From Janthinobacterium lividum (GTDB lineage Bacteria > Pseudomonadota > Gammaproteobacteria > Burkholderiales > Burkholderiaceae_D): a DNA stretch of 64,000 nt. Positions 43,475 to 53,268 of this stretch are shown here, piece by piece. The position numbers and the translations under genes were made by a program. The stretch is from positions 5,456,001-5,520,000 of the forward strand of contig NZ_CP075583.1 of NCBI RefSeq assembly GCF_023509035.1, in the 5' to 3' direction. The notes below the pieces were generated by a model, which did no database searches, was not told the origin of the DNA, and saw only the letters and a list, made by a program, of their open reading frames with translations. Every line of letters begins with the position of its first letter. Position 1 is the first letter of the stretch.

Positions 43475-44086
43475 TCACAACTGTACGCGGAGTTCAACTG
43501 GAATATTGATCAACGGCTTCACGGAATAATCTGGCTGGCGATCCAGGAAACAAGCAACGTCGGGAACGGGAAGGGTCTGTGCAAATGTTCCTAGCCTTGT
43601 CTTGTGTTCGATCTCATTGAGCAACACGGCATTCGCATGGGATAGGGCATTGGTATTCTCGCAGGCAAGATCGAGTGTCTCGTATCGCGCATAGTGATCG
43701 CTTGGCTGATTGGCCCAGTAGATGCCCAGCGCTGTGGCAAATTCGCACTTTGCTTGCGCTATGATCCGTGTCAGAAGCCATATACCATTATGATAATTTT
43801 GATGCTGAGCGATGGCATGAAGCTGACATCCAGACAGTGTCGAGAGGTCGTTTTGCACTTCTTTTTTGAACGCTTGAATACCTATCGTTCTCTGCCGAGC
43901 ATAGAAGTGATAAAAATCTTCCTCCTCATCGCCTTCCATAGCGCTGTCAAAAACCGACTGATCCATATCGTGGTAATAAGTGTCGCCGGCACATTTTCCT
44001 TTCAGGGCCAGGATTCGGATATCTTGCTCAGCATCCGAACCGTTCGGCTGCTTAAGTCCCAGCGCTTTTGCCAGCTTTGTTAACAT
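43475..44086 (-). CDS. DUF4274-like protein
   Basis: The 203-aa protein starts at ATG 44086, with AAGGA six bases upstream. Its central part (CQLHAIAQHQNYHNGIWLLTRIIAQAKCEFATALGIYWANQP) resembles the DUF4274 motif in which a Leu-His is followed by a CD/E-x-GTAL-x-x-FW block. The N-terminus is charged, with an acidic EGDEEEDFYHFY stretch. DUF4274 proteins are often found as immunity-like or orphan cytosolic proteins; function is not known. It is divergent from the DUF4265 gene. Confidence 0.65.
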   Translation of the reverse strand: MLTKLAKALGLKQPNGSDAEQDIRILALKGKCAGDTYYHDMDQSVFDSAMEGDEEEDFYHFYARQRTIGIQAFKKEVQNDLSTLSGCQLHAIAQHQNYHNGIWLLTRIIAQAKCEFATALGIYWANQPSDHYARYETLDLACENTNALSHANAVLLNEIEHKTRLGTFAQTLPVPDVACFLDRQPDYSVKPLINIPVELRVQL

Positions 44087-44244
44087 TTGCATTCCTTGGA
44101 GTGGGCGGTTTGATAAAACTTCAGGATGAGTGAATGCGACAAGTGGAAAGAAAATGTCGTTCTGCATACAGTCTGTACAATATTGCCATATCCACCTACT
44201 TGGCGCGACCCGCACTACAGCAAGCCGACAATAAGAGAGAGTTA

Positions 44245-44739
44245 ATGGAAGACATCAATTGTAAAGGCATGCCACACATCCGCGTGCTGGCAGACGAAGA
44301 CACCGACGGCCCCACGTATGAAACTCTGCCGGCACGGCAGATTGACGAGCACGTCTACGAACTGCTGGCCTCGCCCGGCTTGACCCTGAACCTGGCGCGC
44401 GGCGACATCGTCAGCATCGCCGACCCGCTCGCCCCCGCCGAAGTATTGAAGCGCGGCGGCAATTTCTGCATCCAGATCTACGATGCCGACGCCGTGAACC
44501 AGTCCGCCGTCGACCAGCTTGAGCGCGACGTGAAACAGCAGCTTGGCGGCACCATGGACGGCCAATATGAGGGTAGTCTGACCTTCAGCGTGCCGGGACA
44601 CCACGGCATCTACAACGTCAACGGTCCCTTCGACGCCTTCCGCGAAGCGACGGGCGTGGAATGGTACTTCGCCAATATCTACGCCAACCTCGATGATGAC
44701 AATGATGAAACCCCACTCAACTGGTGGGTGGATATGTAA
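44245..44739 (+). CDS. DUF4265 domain protein
   Basis: The 164-aa protein starts at ATG 44245 after AGAGAGAG. It shows the DUF4265 pattern: ETLPARQIDEHVYELLASPGLTLNLARGDIVSIAD (entry, then L-A-x-G-D) and a second ferredoxin-like half that includes LTFSVPGHHGIYNVNGPFDAF. It is an acidic cytosolic protein, probably an immunity or regulatory protein by analogy with gene neighbourhoods of the family. There is no polymorphic toxin beside it, so this role is unproven. Confidence 0.75.
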   Translation: MEDINCKGMPHIRVLADEDTDGPTYETLPARQIDEHVYELLASPGLTLNLARGDIVSIADPLAPAEVLKRGGNFCIQIYDADAVNQSAVDQLERDVKQQLGGTMDGQYEGSLTFSVPGHHGIYNVNGPFDAFREATGVEWYFANIYANLDDDNDETPLNWWVDM

Positions 44740-44850
44740 GATGTCTACCTTGACCAGGCGCCGCAAACCTTGGTCCAGCACATCATTCAGGGCTGCTACA
44801 TACGAACACCATAACCGTAGCAAAAGTTTATAGCGCCTGGACCACTTGGC

Positions 44851-44881
44851 GAGGTGGATTCGATTCCGGCCACCTCCACCA
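44851..44881 (+). other. tRNA/tmRNA 3'-end-like sequence (possible att remnant)
   Basis: GAGGTGG, ATTCGATTCC and CCACCTCCACCA form a piece that looks like the T-loop plus acceptor and CCA of a tRNA or tmRNA gene. The T-stem pairing is poor, and GAGGTGG can instead pair with CCACCTC. No complete tRNA precedes it. It fits an attachment-site remnant left by an element that integrates at a tRNA or tmRNA 3' end. Confidence 0.35.
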
Positions 44882-44899
44882 CTGAGTTCTTTAGAATTA

Positions 44900-47800
44900 C
44901 TATTTCAACGGCACTTCCACACCAAACATCACCGACTGGGTACGTCCGCTATCGATGTTCAGATTGCTGTTGTAATCCAGCGCGATGGTCATGCCATTCG
45001 ACAGCAGCAGCTTGACGCCCAGCCCCGCCGCCCAGTTGCCCGTTTGCTGCGGCACCGTGCGGATCACGTACACGGGGCCGTCCGCCACCAGGTCGGCATA
45101 CGCCAGGCGCGCATCATCGGCGCCCTGGAACTGGTGCCGGTACTCGAGCCGCGCACGCGGGAACCACGTGCCCAGGCCACCCACATAGATGCCCTCGGCC
45201 CGCACGCCCAGCGCACCGATGCGCGAACGCACGGTTTGCTTGAAGTAGCTCAGGGCGTTGATGCCCGCCGCCTTCTCCGTGTACGGATCGAGCTTGGCCG
45301 ACATCAGTTCCACGCGGCCATATGGCGACCACATCCAGGTTTCCTGGCGCATCTCGATGCCGCCCACCACCGCGCCAAACACTTGCTTGCCGTCACGCTC
45401 ACCGGTGGCGAAACCGCTGCCATCGGTCAGGTAGCGCGACGCGTCGTACTGCAAGGTGCCGTAGCCGAGCACGCCATCGAGGAAGACGCCCTTGCTTGGA
45501 CGCAGGCTGCCATACACGGCCGCCACTGCGCTGTCGGCCGTGCTGCGGCTGCCGTTCTGGCCCACGTCGCTGCGGTCATGGCTGAAGCCGGCGCCCACGC
45601 CCAGGGTGGCCAGGTCGCTGAGGCGGTAATCGCCGCCCACGCTGACGCCATTGGTGCGGAAACGGAAGCCCGTGTCGCGCCCATTCACATAGTGCTGGCC
45701 GAAGTCGACCGCGCCACCCAGCCACAGCGACAAGGCCTGCTTCTGCGTGTCCGGCTTCTGCGGCATGTCCGGCAAGCCATTCGTCGCCTGGCCGACGTCC
45801 GCACCGCCCGCCTTGTCGCTGCTGAAACCGCCATCATGCTGGCGCAAGGCCGCCTTGCGCATGAACGGTTTCACGGCCGTGCCAAACACCCGGTCCGCTT
45901 CCTGCTCCTGCCAGCGCGCCAGCGCCGCCGTCGGGTTGCCGCTGTCGTTCGGCGGCGTCAGGCTCAGGCCAAAGCTCGACCGTCCCCAGCCATCGCCATG
46001 CAGGCTTTCCAGGCGCTGCGTGAAGTTCGACAGCTGCGCGCTGGCGAAACGCCGCGCCGCATCGGCTTGCGCCGCCTGCAGGCCGATCACTTCCGGATCG
46101 ACCGACGGGTCGCGGCGTGCCGTCACGGTCACGTTGACCACGCCCGGCTTCGAGGTGGCAAAGGCATTGCTCAGGGTGTAGCTGACGACGGCCGCGCCGG
46201 CAAACTTGCCCGAGGCCGCAAAGCTCAGCTGGTACGATGGCTTGCCGGCCGTGCCCACGTCGCGCACCACCGCCTTGCCCGCCTCCGCCGGCGTGACGCT
46301 GAGCACATTGGCCGCCGTGAACGGGCCGCCCGTGGCGCCCGCCGTCAGGTCGACCGTCACCGTCAGGCCCGCCACCACCGTGGCGCTCTGGCTGGCCACC
46401 TGCGGCATCGGATTGACACTGATGCTCGCTTTCACCGGCGCCGAGGTGCCGAACGCGTTCGACACGGTGTAGCCGATGCTGATGTCGCCGCTGGTATTGA
46501 TGCCTGGCGTGTAGACGATGTCCATGCTGCTGACCGTCGCCGTGCCGCTGGCGGGCTGCGTGGTAATCGCCACTGCCGTGAACGGCCCGCCGGTGGCGCC
46601 TTCCGTCACATGCAGGGTCACCGGCGTGCCGGCCAGTACCGTCGCCGTCTTGGCGACAGGCACCGGCACCGGCTGCGGCGCCACCGTCAGGCTGACCGTG
46701 GCCGGCGCGGAAGTGCCGCCCGGGCCCGTGACGGTGTAGGTGAAAGCGTCAGGGCCAAAATAGTCGGCATTCGGCACGTACGTCACCTTGAAACTCGCCC
46801 CCACGGCGCGCGCCATGCGCGCCGACGCACCAGTCGACACTACAGTGACGCGCCCGTGCTGCGGCGGCGTGACGATGGTCACATCCGTGATCGGGCTGCC
46901 GTCGGTGGAAGCGATGGTCAAGCTCACATTTTGGTTGGCTGAGGTGGTCGCCGTTTCATTGGCAATCGGTGGCGGCGCCTGGTTCACCTGCAGGGTCAAT
47001 GCTTGCTGCACCGTGAACAGGTGCGCGTCCGTGGCCTGCAAGGTAAAGTTGTAACTGCCCGCCACCGTCGGCGTGCCGCTGACGACGCCGGTCGCCGCAT
47101 CGAGCACCAGGCCGCTTGGCAAGGTGCCGCTGCTGACCGAATACGCGTACGGCGCGATGCCGCCGGCAGCCGTGAACTGCTGGCTGTAGGCGTTGCCGGC
47201 GCGGATGCCGGCCAGGCTGGACGGCGTGAGCGTCAGGGTAGGCACGGCGACAACCAGGGTATAGCTGTTGCTCGCGCTAAATGGCGCTCCCACGCCCGTA
47301 CTGCTGTCCGTGACCTGGATGCTGAAGGTGAAACTGCCGCTCTGGTTTGTCGTTCCCGACAACACACCAGTACTGGCATTCAGGCTCAAGCCCACGGGCA
47401 GCGCCCCGATCAAGGCAAAACTGTATGGCCCCGTACCACCGGTGGCGCTCATGGTCACATTGTAAGGAGAGCTTACCATGCCATTGCCCATCGACGCCGG
47501 CGCCAGGACCAGTTGCGGCGCGCTGACTGCGATCGTCACCGTCGCCGCGCTGGACGTGCCGCCGTCATTCGTCGCCGTGTAGCTGAAGCTGTCCGGGCCA
47601 GAGTAGCCAGCCGTTGGGGTGTAAGTGATGCTGGTGCCGCTGGCCGTGGCAGTGCCATGGCCAGCGGCGCTGGCGACAGCCACGCTGGTGGCGGCGCCTC
47701 CCCCAGGTTGAGCTTGATCGGATTGGCGCTGCTGTTGGCCATGACCGTCGCGTTGACAGCATTGGCCAACGGCGCCAGAACACCGATCACCAGCGTATAG

Positions 47801-49278
47801 GGCTTCGAACCTGTCGCGCCATAGGCATCGGTAGCGGTGATGGTCAGGTTGGCGGTGCCGCCGGCCAAAGGCGTACCACTGAGGGCGCCGCTGGCACTGA
47901 GGCTCAAGCCCGGCGGCAAGCCACCACTCGTGATGGCAAAGCTATACGGAGCGGTACCACCAGTGGCGCTGATGGTCGCATTGTAAGGGGAGCTTGTCAT
48001 GCCATTATCCATCGACGTCGGCACTAGGACCAGTTGCGGCGCACTGACTGTGATCGTCACCGTCGCCGCGCTGGACGTGCCGCCGTCATTCGTCGCCGTG
48101 TAGCTGAAGCTGTCCGGGCCAGAGTAGCCAGCCGTTGGGGTATAGGTGATGCTGGTGCCGCTGGCCGTGGCAGTGCCATGGCCGGCGGCGCTGGCGACAG
48201 CCACGCTGGTGGCGATGCCTCCAGTCAGATCGAGCGGAATAGGATTGGCGCCGCTATTGGCAGCGACCGTCGCGCCCACTGCATTGGCGACTGGCGCCTG
48301 AGCGCCGACCTCGAAGCTATAGGTGCGCGAACCACGCACGCCTTTGGCATCGGTAGCATGGATGGTTGCGTTGAACGGGCCAGTAACGGTGGGCGTGCCA
48401 CGAAGCACGCCAGTGGCAGTATTGAACGTGATCCCCGTCGGCAATGAGCCAGTGCGGCTAAAGGTATAGGGCGCGATGCCGCCAGTGGCAGTAATTGTTG
48501 TATTGTAGGGCACGCCTATCGTGAAACTGCCCAGCGACGCTGGCGCCAGGACCAGTACTGGCGCCGGCGCACTGACAGTGATCCTGATCAACCCCGGACC
48601 GGAAGTGCCCTCGGCATTCGTTGCGGTGTATGTAAAGCTATCCGCCCCGGAATAGCCTGCCGTTGGGGTATACATGATACTGGTGCCGTTAGCCGTCGCC
48701 GTGCCATAGCTGGGAGCGCTTGCAACGGCGACGCTGGTGGCGATACCACCAGTTATGTTTAGCATCACCGGATTGTCACTGCTATTGGGGGCTACCGTCG
48801 TACTGCCAAAATTTGCGACTGGCGCCCCGGCACCGATCACCAGGCTATAAGCGCGTGCGCCGCCTATGCCATTGGCGTCAGTGGCGAGGATACTCAGGCT
48901 GAACGTTCCACTGTTGTCGGGAGTTCCGCTAATCACGCCAGTGACACTATTTAAATTCATTCCCCACGGCAAACTACCCAAAAGCACAAAGGTATATGGC
49001 GCGGTGCCGCCGGTGGCACTGATGGTGGCGTTGTAGGGCGTGTATATCTTGCCGCTGCTTAACGACTCTGGCGCCAGTACCACCTCCGTCCCGCTGACTG
49101 CCAAGCTCAGTTGCTTGCCGGCTACAAACGTCGGCAAAGCAGTATCTGTAGGCGTGCTGACAGCCGCAGGCATTGCAGCCTGCGCAGCACTCGCAACCAG
49201 CAAGGCAGCGAGCAGCAATCCGGCATACGCCAATATGCTTGCCAGGCAAGAAAAAAAGTTGTTAATTAATGCTCTCAT
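44900..49278 (-). pseudogene. Autotransporter-barrel protein with many Ig-like (He_PIG/cadherin-like) repeats, frameshifted
   Basis: Read through one frameshift the product is about 1,459 aa: a signal peptide (ending near AQAA), tandem putative Ig (SATGGTAPYTF...GLSLNASTGVLSGTP) and Big/cadherin-like repeats (GTSITYTPTAGYSGPDSFSYTATNDGG), then a C-terminal autotransporter beta-barrel (about the last 290 residues, WLGGAVDFGQHY... to GVEVPLK). It would be a surface-displayed adhesin-like protein. The N-terminal frame (from 49278) and the C-terminal frame (from 47683) meet at a five-C run (47700-47704). A neighbouring repeat shows one base is missing here. The barrel ends in LK, not the usual aromatic. 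A long open frame on the opposite strand is a shadow. Confidence 0.85.
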
Positions 49279-49632
49279 GAACGCTCCAGCAAATCACCTT
49301 CTGCAAAATCAGGTGTTAAAACATGTAAAAATGCGAAATAAGTACTTGAGGGAAACAGCGTTTTGCTGCGCACTTACATACATTTTTAGCAATATCGATG
49401 ATTAAAAACGTATTAAAGTTTCTTGATGGAAATTTAACACTTGGATGATTTTTAAAACTGAGCAAACCTGAGAAATGCCCTACTAATTGCGTAGGAATTA
49501 ATCGCCATGAGGAGACCGAACAGAAGACTGCACTGCTGCTGAAGTCGGGAAGAAGAACATATCGATAACGGTGCATTGCAGCATAATTTTGTGCGCGATC
49601 ACTCGCAATAACCCGCTCAAAGTGCCTTAATC

Positions 49633-49847
49633 CGCATGCCCCCTCTTCGCCCCGCCGCGCCAGTCCTCATGCGCCTTCGGCCATGGCGCAAATTCGAATC
49701 AATAGACCCCTATATAGCGGGCAGGTGGGGGGACAGCTGCGCGCGCCGGGCCGAAATGGTTTTTTTATTGCACTTACGGCAACATCGATCGTCGGGGCGT
49801 GAAAAAGCCGCCTCGTGGGCGGCCTGTGCGGTGGCTAGGGCGCTCTG
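49633..49847. repeat. Direct repeat of the P2-like prophage edge (copy X, cos-like region)
   Basis: About 215 bp here align with 58005-58229 in the same orientation. Shared blocks include GACCCCTATATAGCGGGCAG, GGGGGGACA, GCGCGCGCCGGGCCGAAATG and the terminator hairpin AAAAAGCCGCC-TCGT-GGGCGG. In the second copy this segment lies just outside the gpQ-linked genes of the prophage, where P2 carries cos. The present copy has no phage genes beside it. Confidence 0.75.
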
Positions 49848-49860
49848 GCGCGCGACGCGA

Positions 49861-50066
49861 GTCAGGTCCGCCATTCAGACACAGACTGATACGTTGGGTG
49901 CTGTGCGTCATGCGATCAGGTCTGTCATTTGAACACAGGCTGAAGCATTTGCGCCGTAAAAGCATGCTTAGCCGAGAACCTAATGAGAACCACGAACGCG
50001 TGCCCTTGGCGCGCGAGGCCGCCGCGTAGGGGCAGCAGGTGGAGGATTCGGGGCGGGCTGGGCGCC
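49861..50066. repeat. Dispersed repeat family R, copy A (two units)
   Basis: The segment runs from GTCAGGTCCGCCATTCAGAC to the GGATTCGGGGCGGGCTGGGC end. It contains two related ~54-bp units (AGGTCCGCCATTCAGACACA... and AGGTCTGTCATTTGAACACA...) and is about 90% like copies B and C over their common length by eye. Confidence 0.75.
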
Positions 50067-50113
50067 GCACACATATAAGATTTATGCTGACTCTGAAAGA
50101 TAGCAAAACAACG

Positions 50114-50133
50114 CTACCTACGATGCTACCTGC
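50114..50133. repeat. Arm-type direct repeat CTACCTAC/CTACCTGC, 12-nt period
   Basis: Two near-identical octamers start 12 bases apart. The same spacing and motif occur at 51824-51842 and 56122-56140. Paired short direct repeats of this kind are typical integrase arm-binding sites in phage attachment regions; this is an inference. Confidence 0.45.
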
Positions 50134-50530
50134 AATCGAAATTGCTCATCAAAAATGAGGTTTTGATCGTTAGGCGCAATTATGCCTACGTCTAATGGAT
50201 CAATTGTCGTCCTCAGCGATTGTCCGCGCCATCGCCTTCGCCCGGAGCGAAATGACGCAGCAGCACGAGTTCGGGCGGAGCAGGCCTGGCTGGCCATCAT
50301 TGCATGACTTTATATGCTTCCACCCCAACAATGAAAATATGACAATATCCTTCAGTACCCCAAATAACCGAGGCGCCCAATTTAAGGCAACTCGATGAAG
50401 ATTAAGAAATGCCATTTGAGTTCTTCAGAGCGCTTCCAGATGAGGATTTGGTATATCCTACATAGTTGCAAGAGTATCGTAAAAAAATCAAATTGCTGCG
50501 CTCTTTTCTCCCCTTTTCGCCCCGCCTACT

Positions 50531-51655
50531 ATGAAGATCTCAAACTTTATCACCGACAACATGGAGCAAATTCTTGTTGAGTGGGAAGAATTTGCTACTA
50601 CCTTTGGTGCAGTTGCCGACAAGATGTCTCCTCGTGAGTTGCGAGATCACGCTAGGCAGATATTACAATTCATTGCCAATGACATACAAAAGATCGAGAG
50701 TGTGGAGGAGGCAAAAGCAAAATCTCAGGGCTTGAACGTCGTTCCCACAAAACGGGAAAGTGCATCAGAAATACATGGTAGGTTACGTTATTCGAGTGGC
50801 TTTACGCTCCGGCAACTTATTGCCGAGTACAGAGCATTACGAGCAAGCGTGTTGGAACTTTGGGGTAAAGTCCTTGTCGAAGTATCGGCAGAAAGTGCGC
50901 AGGACGTTATGCGTTTCAATGCAGCAATAGATCAGTCTCTTGCCGAAGCTGCAGTGGCCTACTCAGATAAAGTAAATCAAACACGGGATATCTTCCTCGC
51001 CATCTTAGGACACGACTTGCGTGGACCGTTAGCTATTACTTCTATGGCAGGAACCTTTCTCTCACGAGAGGGTATATTTGACGAACAAGTTCAACGCATG
51101 GGTCAGCGAGTGGGTCGGAGCGCTGCAACAATGAATGTTATGGTTAACGATCTACTAACCTTTGCACGCATGCAATTAGGTGATGGCATACCGATAGAGC
51201 GAAGCATGTGTGACGTCCGTGAAATCATTCAAAGCGCTATCGAGGAAGCCAACGCCGCCCACCCGTGTTCAGTATTCGAACTTCATGTAGACGGAAGTTT
51301 AACGGGCTCTTTCGATAAACCGCGACTTCAACAATTATTAGCTAATTTGGCAAATAATGCGGCCCAGTATGGCACCCCTAGCAAATCGATCATTGTCGAA
51401 ATTGTCGGCGAGAAAGATAGCATTCTCTTCAAAGTACGTAATGAAGGCCCGAGAATTCCAGAGGATGTGTTGCCAACATTGTTCGATGCATTAGTGCAAT
51501 TACCTGAACAGTTGGGAAACGAAAGACCACGCTCAAGCCTTGGCTTAGGCTTATTCATTGCCAAACAAATCGCGGTTGCACATGGCGGCGATATCACGGT
51601 AACTTCAGACGACGTGAGCGGCACTGTTTTTTTTGTCAACATACCGCGAAATTAG
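50531..51655 (+). CDS. Sensor histidine kinase with RsbRD-type N-terminal domain
   Basis: The 374-aa soluble kinase has an N-terminal helical RsbT-co-antagonist (RsbRD_N-like) domain (about residues 1-145, MSPRELRDHARQILQFIANDI), then a HisKA domain with the phospho-acceptor in LGHDLRGPL and a HATPase domain with N box NLANNAAQYG and G boxes (SSLGLGLFIAKQIAVAHGG). There is no membrane helix, so it senses a cytosolic signal. No response regulator gene is adjacent. A sigma factor gene lies 0.6 kb away on the other strand. The gene is AT-richer than the core genes and was probably acquired. Confidence 0.9.
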   Translation: MKISNFITDNMEQILVEWEEFATTFGAVADKMSPRELRDHARQILQFIANDIQKIESVEEAKAKSQGLNVVPTKRESASEIHGRLRYSSGFTLRQLIAEYRALRASVLELWGKVLVEVSAESAQDVMRFNAAIDQSLAEAAVAYSDKVNQTRDIFLAILGHDLRGPLAITSMAGTFLSREGIFDEQVQRMGQRVGRSAATMNVMVNDLLTFARMQLGDGIPIERSMCDVREIIQSAIEEANAAHPCSVFELHVDGSLTGSFDKPRLQQLLANLANNAAQYGTPSKSIIVEIVGEKDSILFKVRNEGPRIPEDVLPTLFDALVQLPEQLGNERPRSSLGLGLFIAKQIAVAHGGDITVTSDDVSGTVFFVNIPRN

Positions 51656-51739
51656 AGAAAATTTAACGCTTCAAGAATTTTTCAGCCTTGGGCGATTCCA
51701 TCGACCACAAGGCTTATCCATCTTTTAGGGCCGGTCGCC

Positions 51740-51777
51740 CATTACACGCAGGGCACGAAGGCGCCCTGCGTGTAATG
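51740..51777. terminator. Perfect 15-bp hairpin downstream of the kinase gene
   Basis: CATTACACGCAGGGC and GCCCTGCGTGTAATG are perfect inverted repeats with an 8-base loop, 84 bases after the kinase stop. There is no T-run. It could end the kinase transcript or be part of an attachment region, since an arm-type site follows 47 bases later. The remaining ~170 bases to the next gene show nothing further. Confidence 0.55.
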
Positions 51778-51823
51778 CAAATAGCTATAGTGTATGCGGC
51801 TTACAAGCGCCACGTAACAACCG

Positions 51824-51842
51824 TACCTGCTGAGCTACCTAC
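51824..51842. repeat. Arm-type direct repeat TACCTGC/TACCTAC, 12-nt period
   Basis: TACCTGC (51824-51830) and TACCTAC (51836-51842) share the motif and spacing of the other two sites. The preceding 35 bases (TGTATGCGGCTTACAAGCGC...) also match the sequence before the 56122 site. Confidence 0.5.
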
Positions 51843-51954
51843 ATGCAAATATCAGTGCAAAAATCTTTGCATTGCTGCACTCCATGCGCGATGGCACCAA
51901 TATTTTATGCCGATTGGGCATTGATCGTCACATGGGGCAGCTTTGGATCACCTA

Positions 51955-52176
51955 TCATTTGGGGGGCGTCGGGATCTTTCTATGGGAAATGGTGAGTACG
52001 CGGAGAGCTATCTCCAACGGAACCCCGCTCCTCCTAAGATACTCTGCTGCACTAATTGTACCGAGCATCGCTTGAAAGATGATTCCCACATCTATTTTCT
52101 GAGCAGTCAGAATATCGCTTCTTGTATGTAAAGTGGAGCCTTCGTGATCCACTACTGTATTTGAATTGATTACCAT
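51955..52176 (-). CDS. Small protein of unknown function downstream of a sigma factor gene
   Basis: The 73-aa protein starts at ATG 52176 with AGGAAA at six bases. It reads MVINSNTVVDHEGSTLHTRSDIL, followed by a helical part (AAEYLRRSGVPLEIALRVLTISHRK). It has no cysteine, signal peptide or membrane segment. It lies 78 bases downstream of the sigma factor on the same strand, so it could be its anti-sigma factor, a cofactor or an unrelated passenger. The family is not recognised. Confidence 0.6.
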   Translation of the reverse strand: MVINSNTVVDHEGSTLHTRSDILTAQKIDVGIIFQAMLGTISAAEYLRRSGVPLEIALRVLTISHRKIPTPPK

Positions 52177-52254
52177 GTGGTTTCCTGTGGGGGACATCTA
52201 AGGTCGGGACACGAATTTCTTTGTTCTGGCGCCATGTCGATATCCTCCGCGTTA

Positions 52255-52824
52255 TCAGCTCAATTTGTTTATTTCCCTCCACATTTCTTCGCGTGCCCTA
52301 TAGATACGGCTGCGTACCGTGCCTATCGGGCGCGCTATTTTCTTAGATATTTCTTCGTAACTCAAGCATCCTATTTCGCGAAGACAAAAAGTTAGCCGCA
52401 AGGTGGCGGGCAAGGCCATAAATACACGTTCAATTTTCAGATTGGTCTGCACAGCAATATATTGCTCTTCGGGATCATCTAAATAATTTATGTTATTTAT
52501 TTCATATGATGCCTTATACAATTCCATGGTGTCGAGAAACCGTATATTTCCCCCATATTTTTCGTCATGAAATTTTTTTGCGCTATCGGCGGCAATGACA
52601 AATAGCCAAGAGGGAAAATTCAAATCACCCCAAAATGGCATAATTTCTTGAAATGCTTCCATAAAAACAATTTGAATAACATCTTCGACATCATATCGAT
52701 CCCAAAGAATTAGCGCGACGATATGTTTTACTTTTGACCGGTATTTTATATAGAGTTTCTCAAATACCAGATTGTCGCTACAGAGAAATTTTCCCACCAA
52801 GAAATTGTTATTACTATATATCAC
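52255..52824 (-). CDS. ECF-like sigma-70 family RNA polymerase sigma factor
   Basis: The 189-aa protein has region 2 (LVFEKLYIKYRSKVKHIVALIL, then DVEDVIQIVFMEAFQEI, FPSWLFVIAADSAKKFHDEK) and region 4 (LPATLRLTFCLREIGCLSYEEISKKIARPIGTVRSRIYRAREEMW), the two-domain layout of ECF sigma factors. The apparent start is GTG at 52824. Codon use and GC are far from the core genes, which suggests transfer. The gene downstream encodes a 73-aa protein, and no classical membrane anti-sigma factor is present. The soluble RsbRD-type kinase nearby is a possible upstream regulator. Confidence 0.85.
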   Translation of the reverse strand: MIYSNNNFLVGKFLCSDNLVFEKLYIKYRSKVKHIVALILWDRYDVEDVIQIVFMEAFQEIMPFWGDLNFPSWLFVIAADSAKKFHDEKYGGNIRFLDTMELYKASYEINNINYLDDPEEQYIAVQTNLKIERVFMALPATLRLTFCLREIGCLSYEEISKKIARPIGTVRSRIYRAREEMWREINKLS

Positions 52825-53268
52825 TAATCCAGTCCCACTTTTGGTAGAAATTGAATTTCAAGATTAGCAGGCACAACTCATTTATGCAGACGTGCATCCT
52901 TTAAGTTGATTTGAATCAATACATTCCGAGAAGAAATTAATTCCACGAATTATTTTGCTATCATAAAGAGCCACGTCCGCCATACTGTTGTGTGAAGCAC
53001 AATTAAATATGGCATTTTAAAAACACATATTTCAATAAGGAAATTTATTTTAAGTTCCATATTAAATTTCTATCGGAGCAGGCTTGATCCAATTTCTTAA
53101 ATATGTTTCCATATTAAAATTCCATGTGATGTCAAATACAACTTGACATGTAAAATATTTGTTTCCATTGTAATTATTTATTTCCATATGGAATTTATTA
53201 TTTCTCTTCATTCTTTTCAAGGGAATTGATCATGTGGCAACGATATTGATAATTGGATAGGAACTATT
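52825..53268. other. AT-rich non-coding stretch with TTCCATAT repeats
   Basis: These 444 bases are very AT-rich and contain no gene I can support. The motif TTCCATATTAAA occurs near 53055 and 53107, and TTCCATATGGAA near 53182. A TTGACA lies at 53143-53148. The repeats look like operator or nucleoid-protein sites upstream of the 53269 gene. Confidence 0.5.

Larger units (their letters stand above)
49279..50530. other. 1.25-kb non-coding stretch with repeats
   Basis: No credible gene is seen. It contains a ~215-bp copy of the prophage-edge sequence (49633-49847), repeat R copy A (49861-50066) and an arm-type site (50114-50133). Short open frames on both strands within the repeats are conserved between copies only as far as the DNA is. 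Base composition falls clearly after about 50.1 kb. Confidence 0.6.

Noticed and set aside
44851..44881. Complete tRNA gene
   Set aside because: Only a 3'-end-like piece is present; no D- or anticodon arm can be folded upstream and the T-stem is mismatched.
44846..46942. 698-codon open frame on the plus strand
   Set aside because: Arg/His/Ala-rich antisense frame of the autotransporter gene; the opposite strand has recognisable Ig repeats and a beta-barrel.
49774..50106. Open frames conserved between repeat copies A, B and C (for example STQRISLCLNGGP on the minus strand)
   Set aside because: They are open on both strands in all copies, differ in ends and lack starts with ribosome-binding sites; conservation follows the DNA, not one protein frame.
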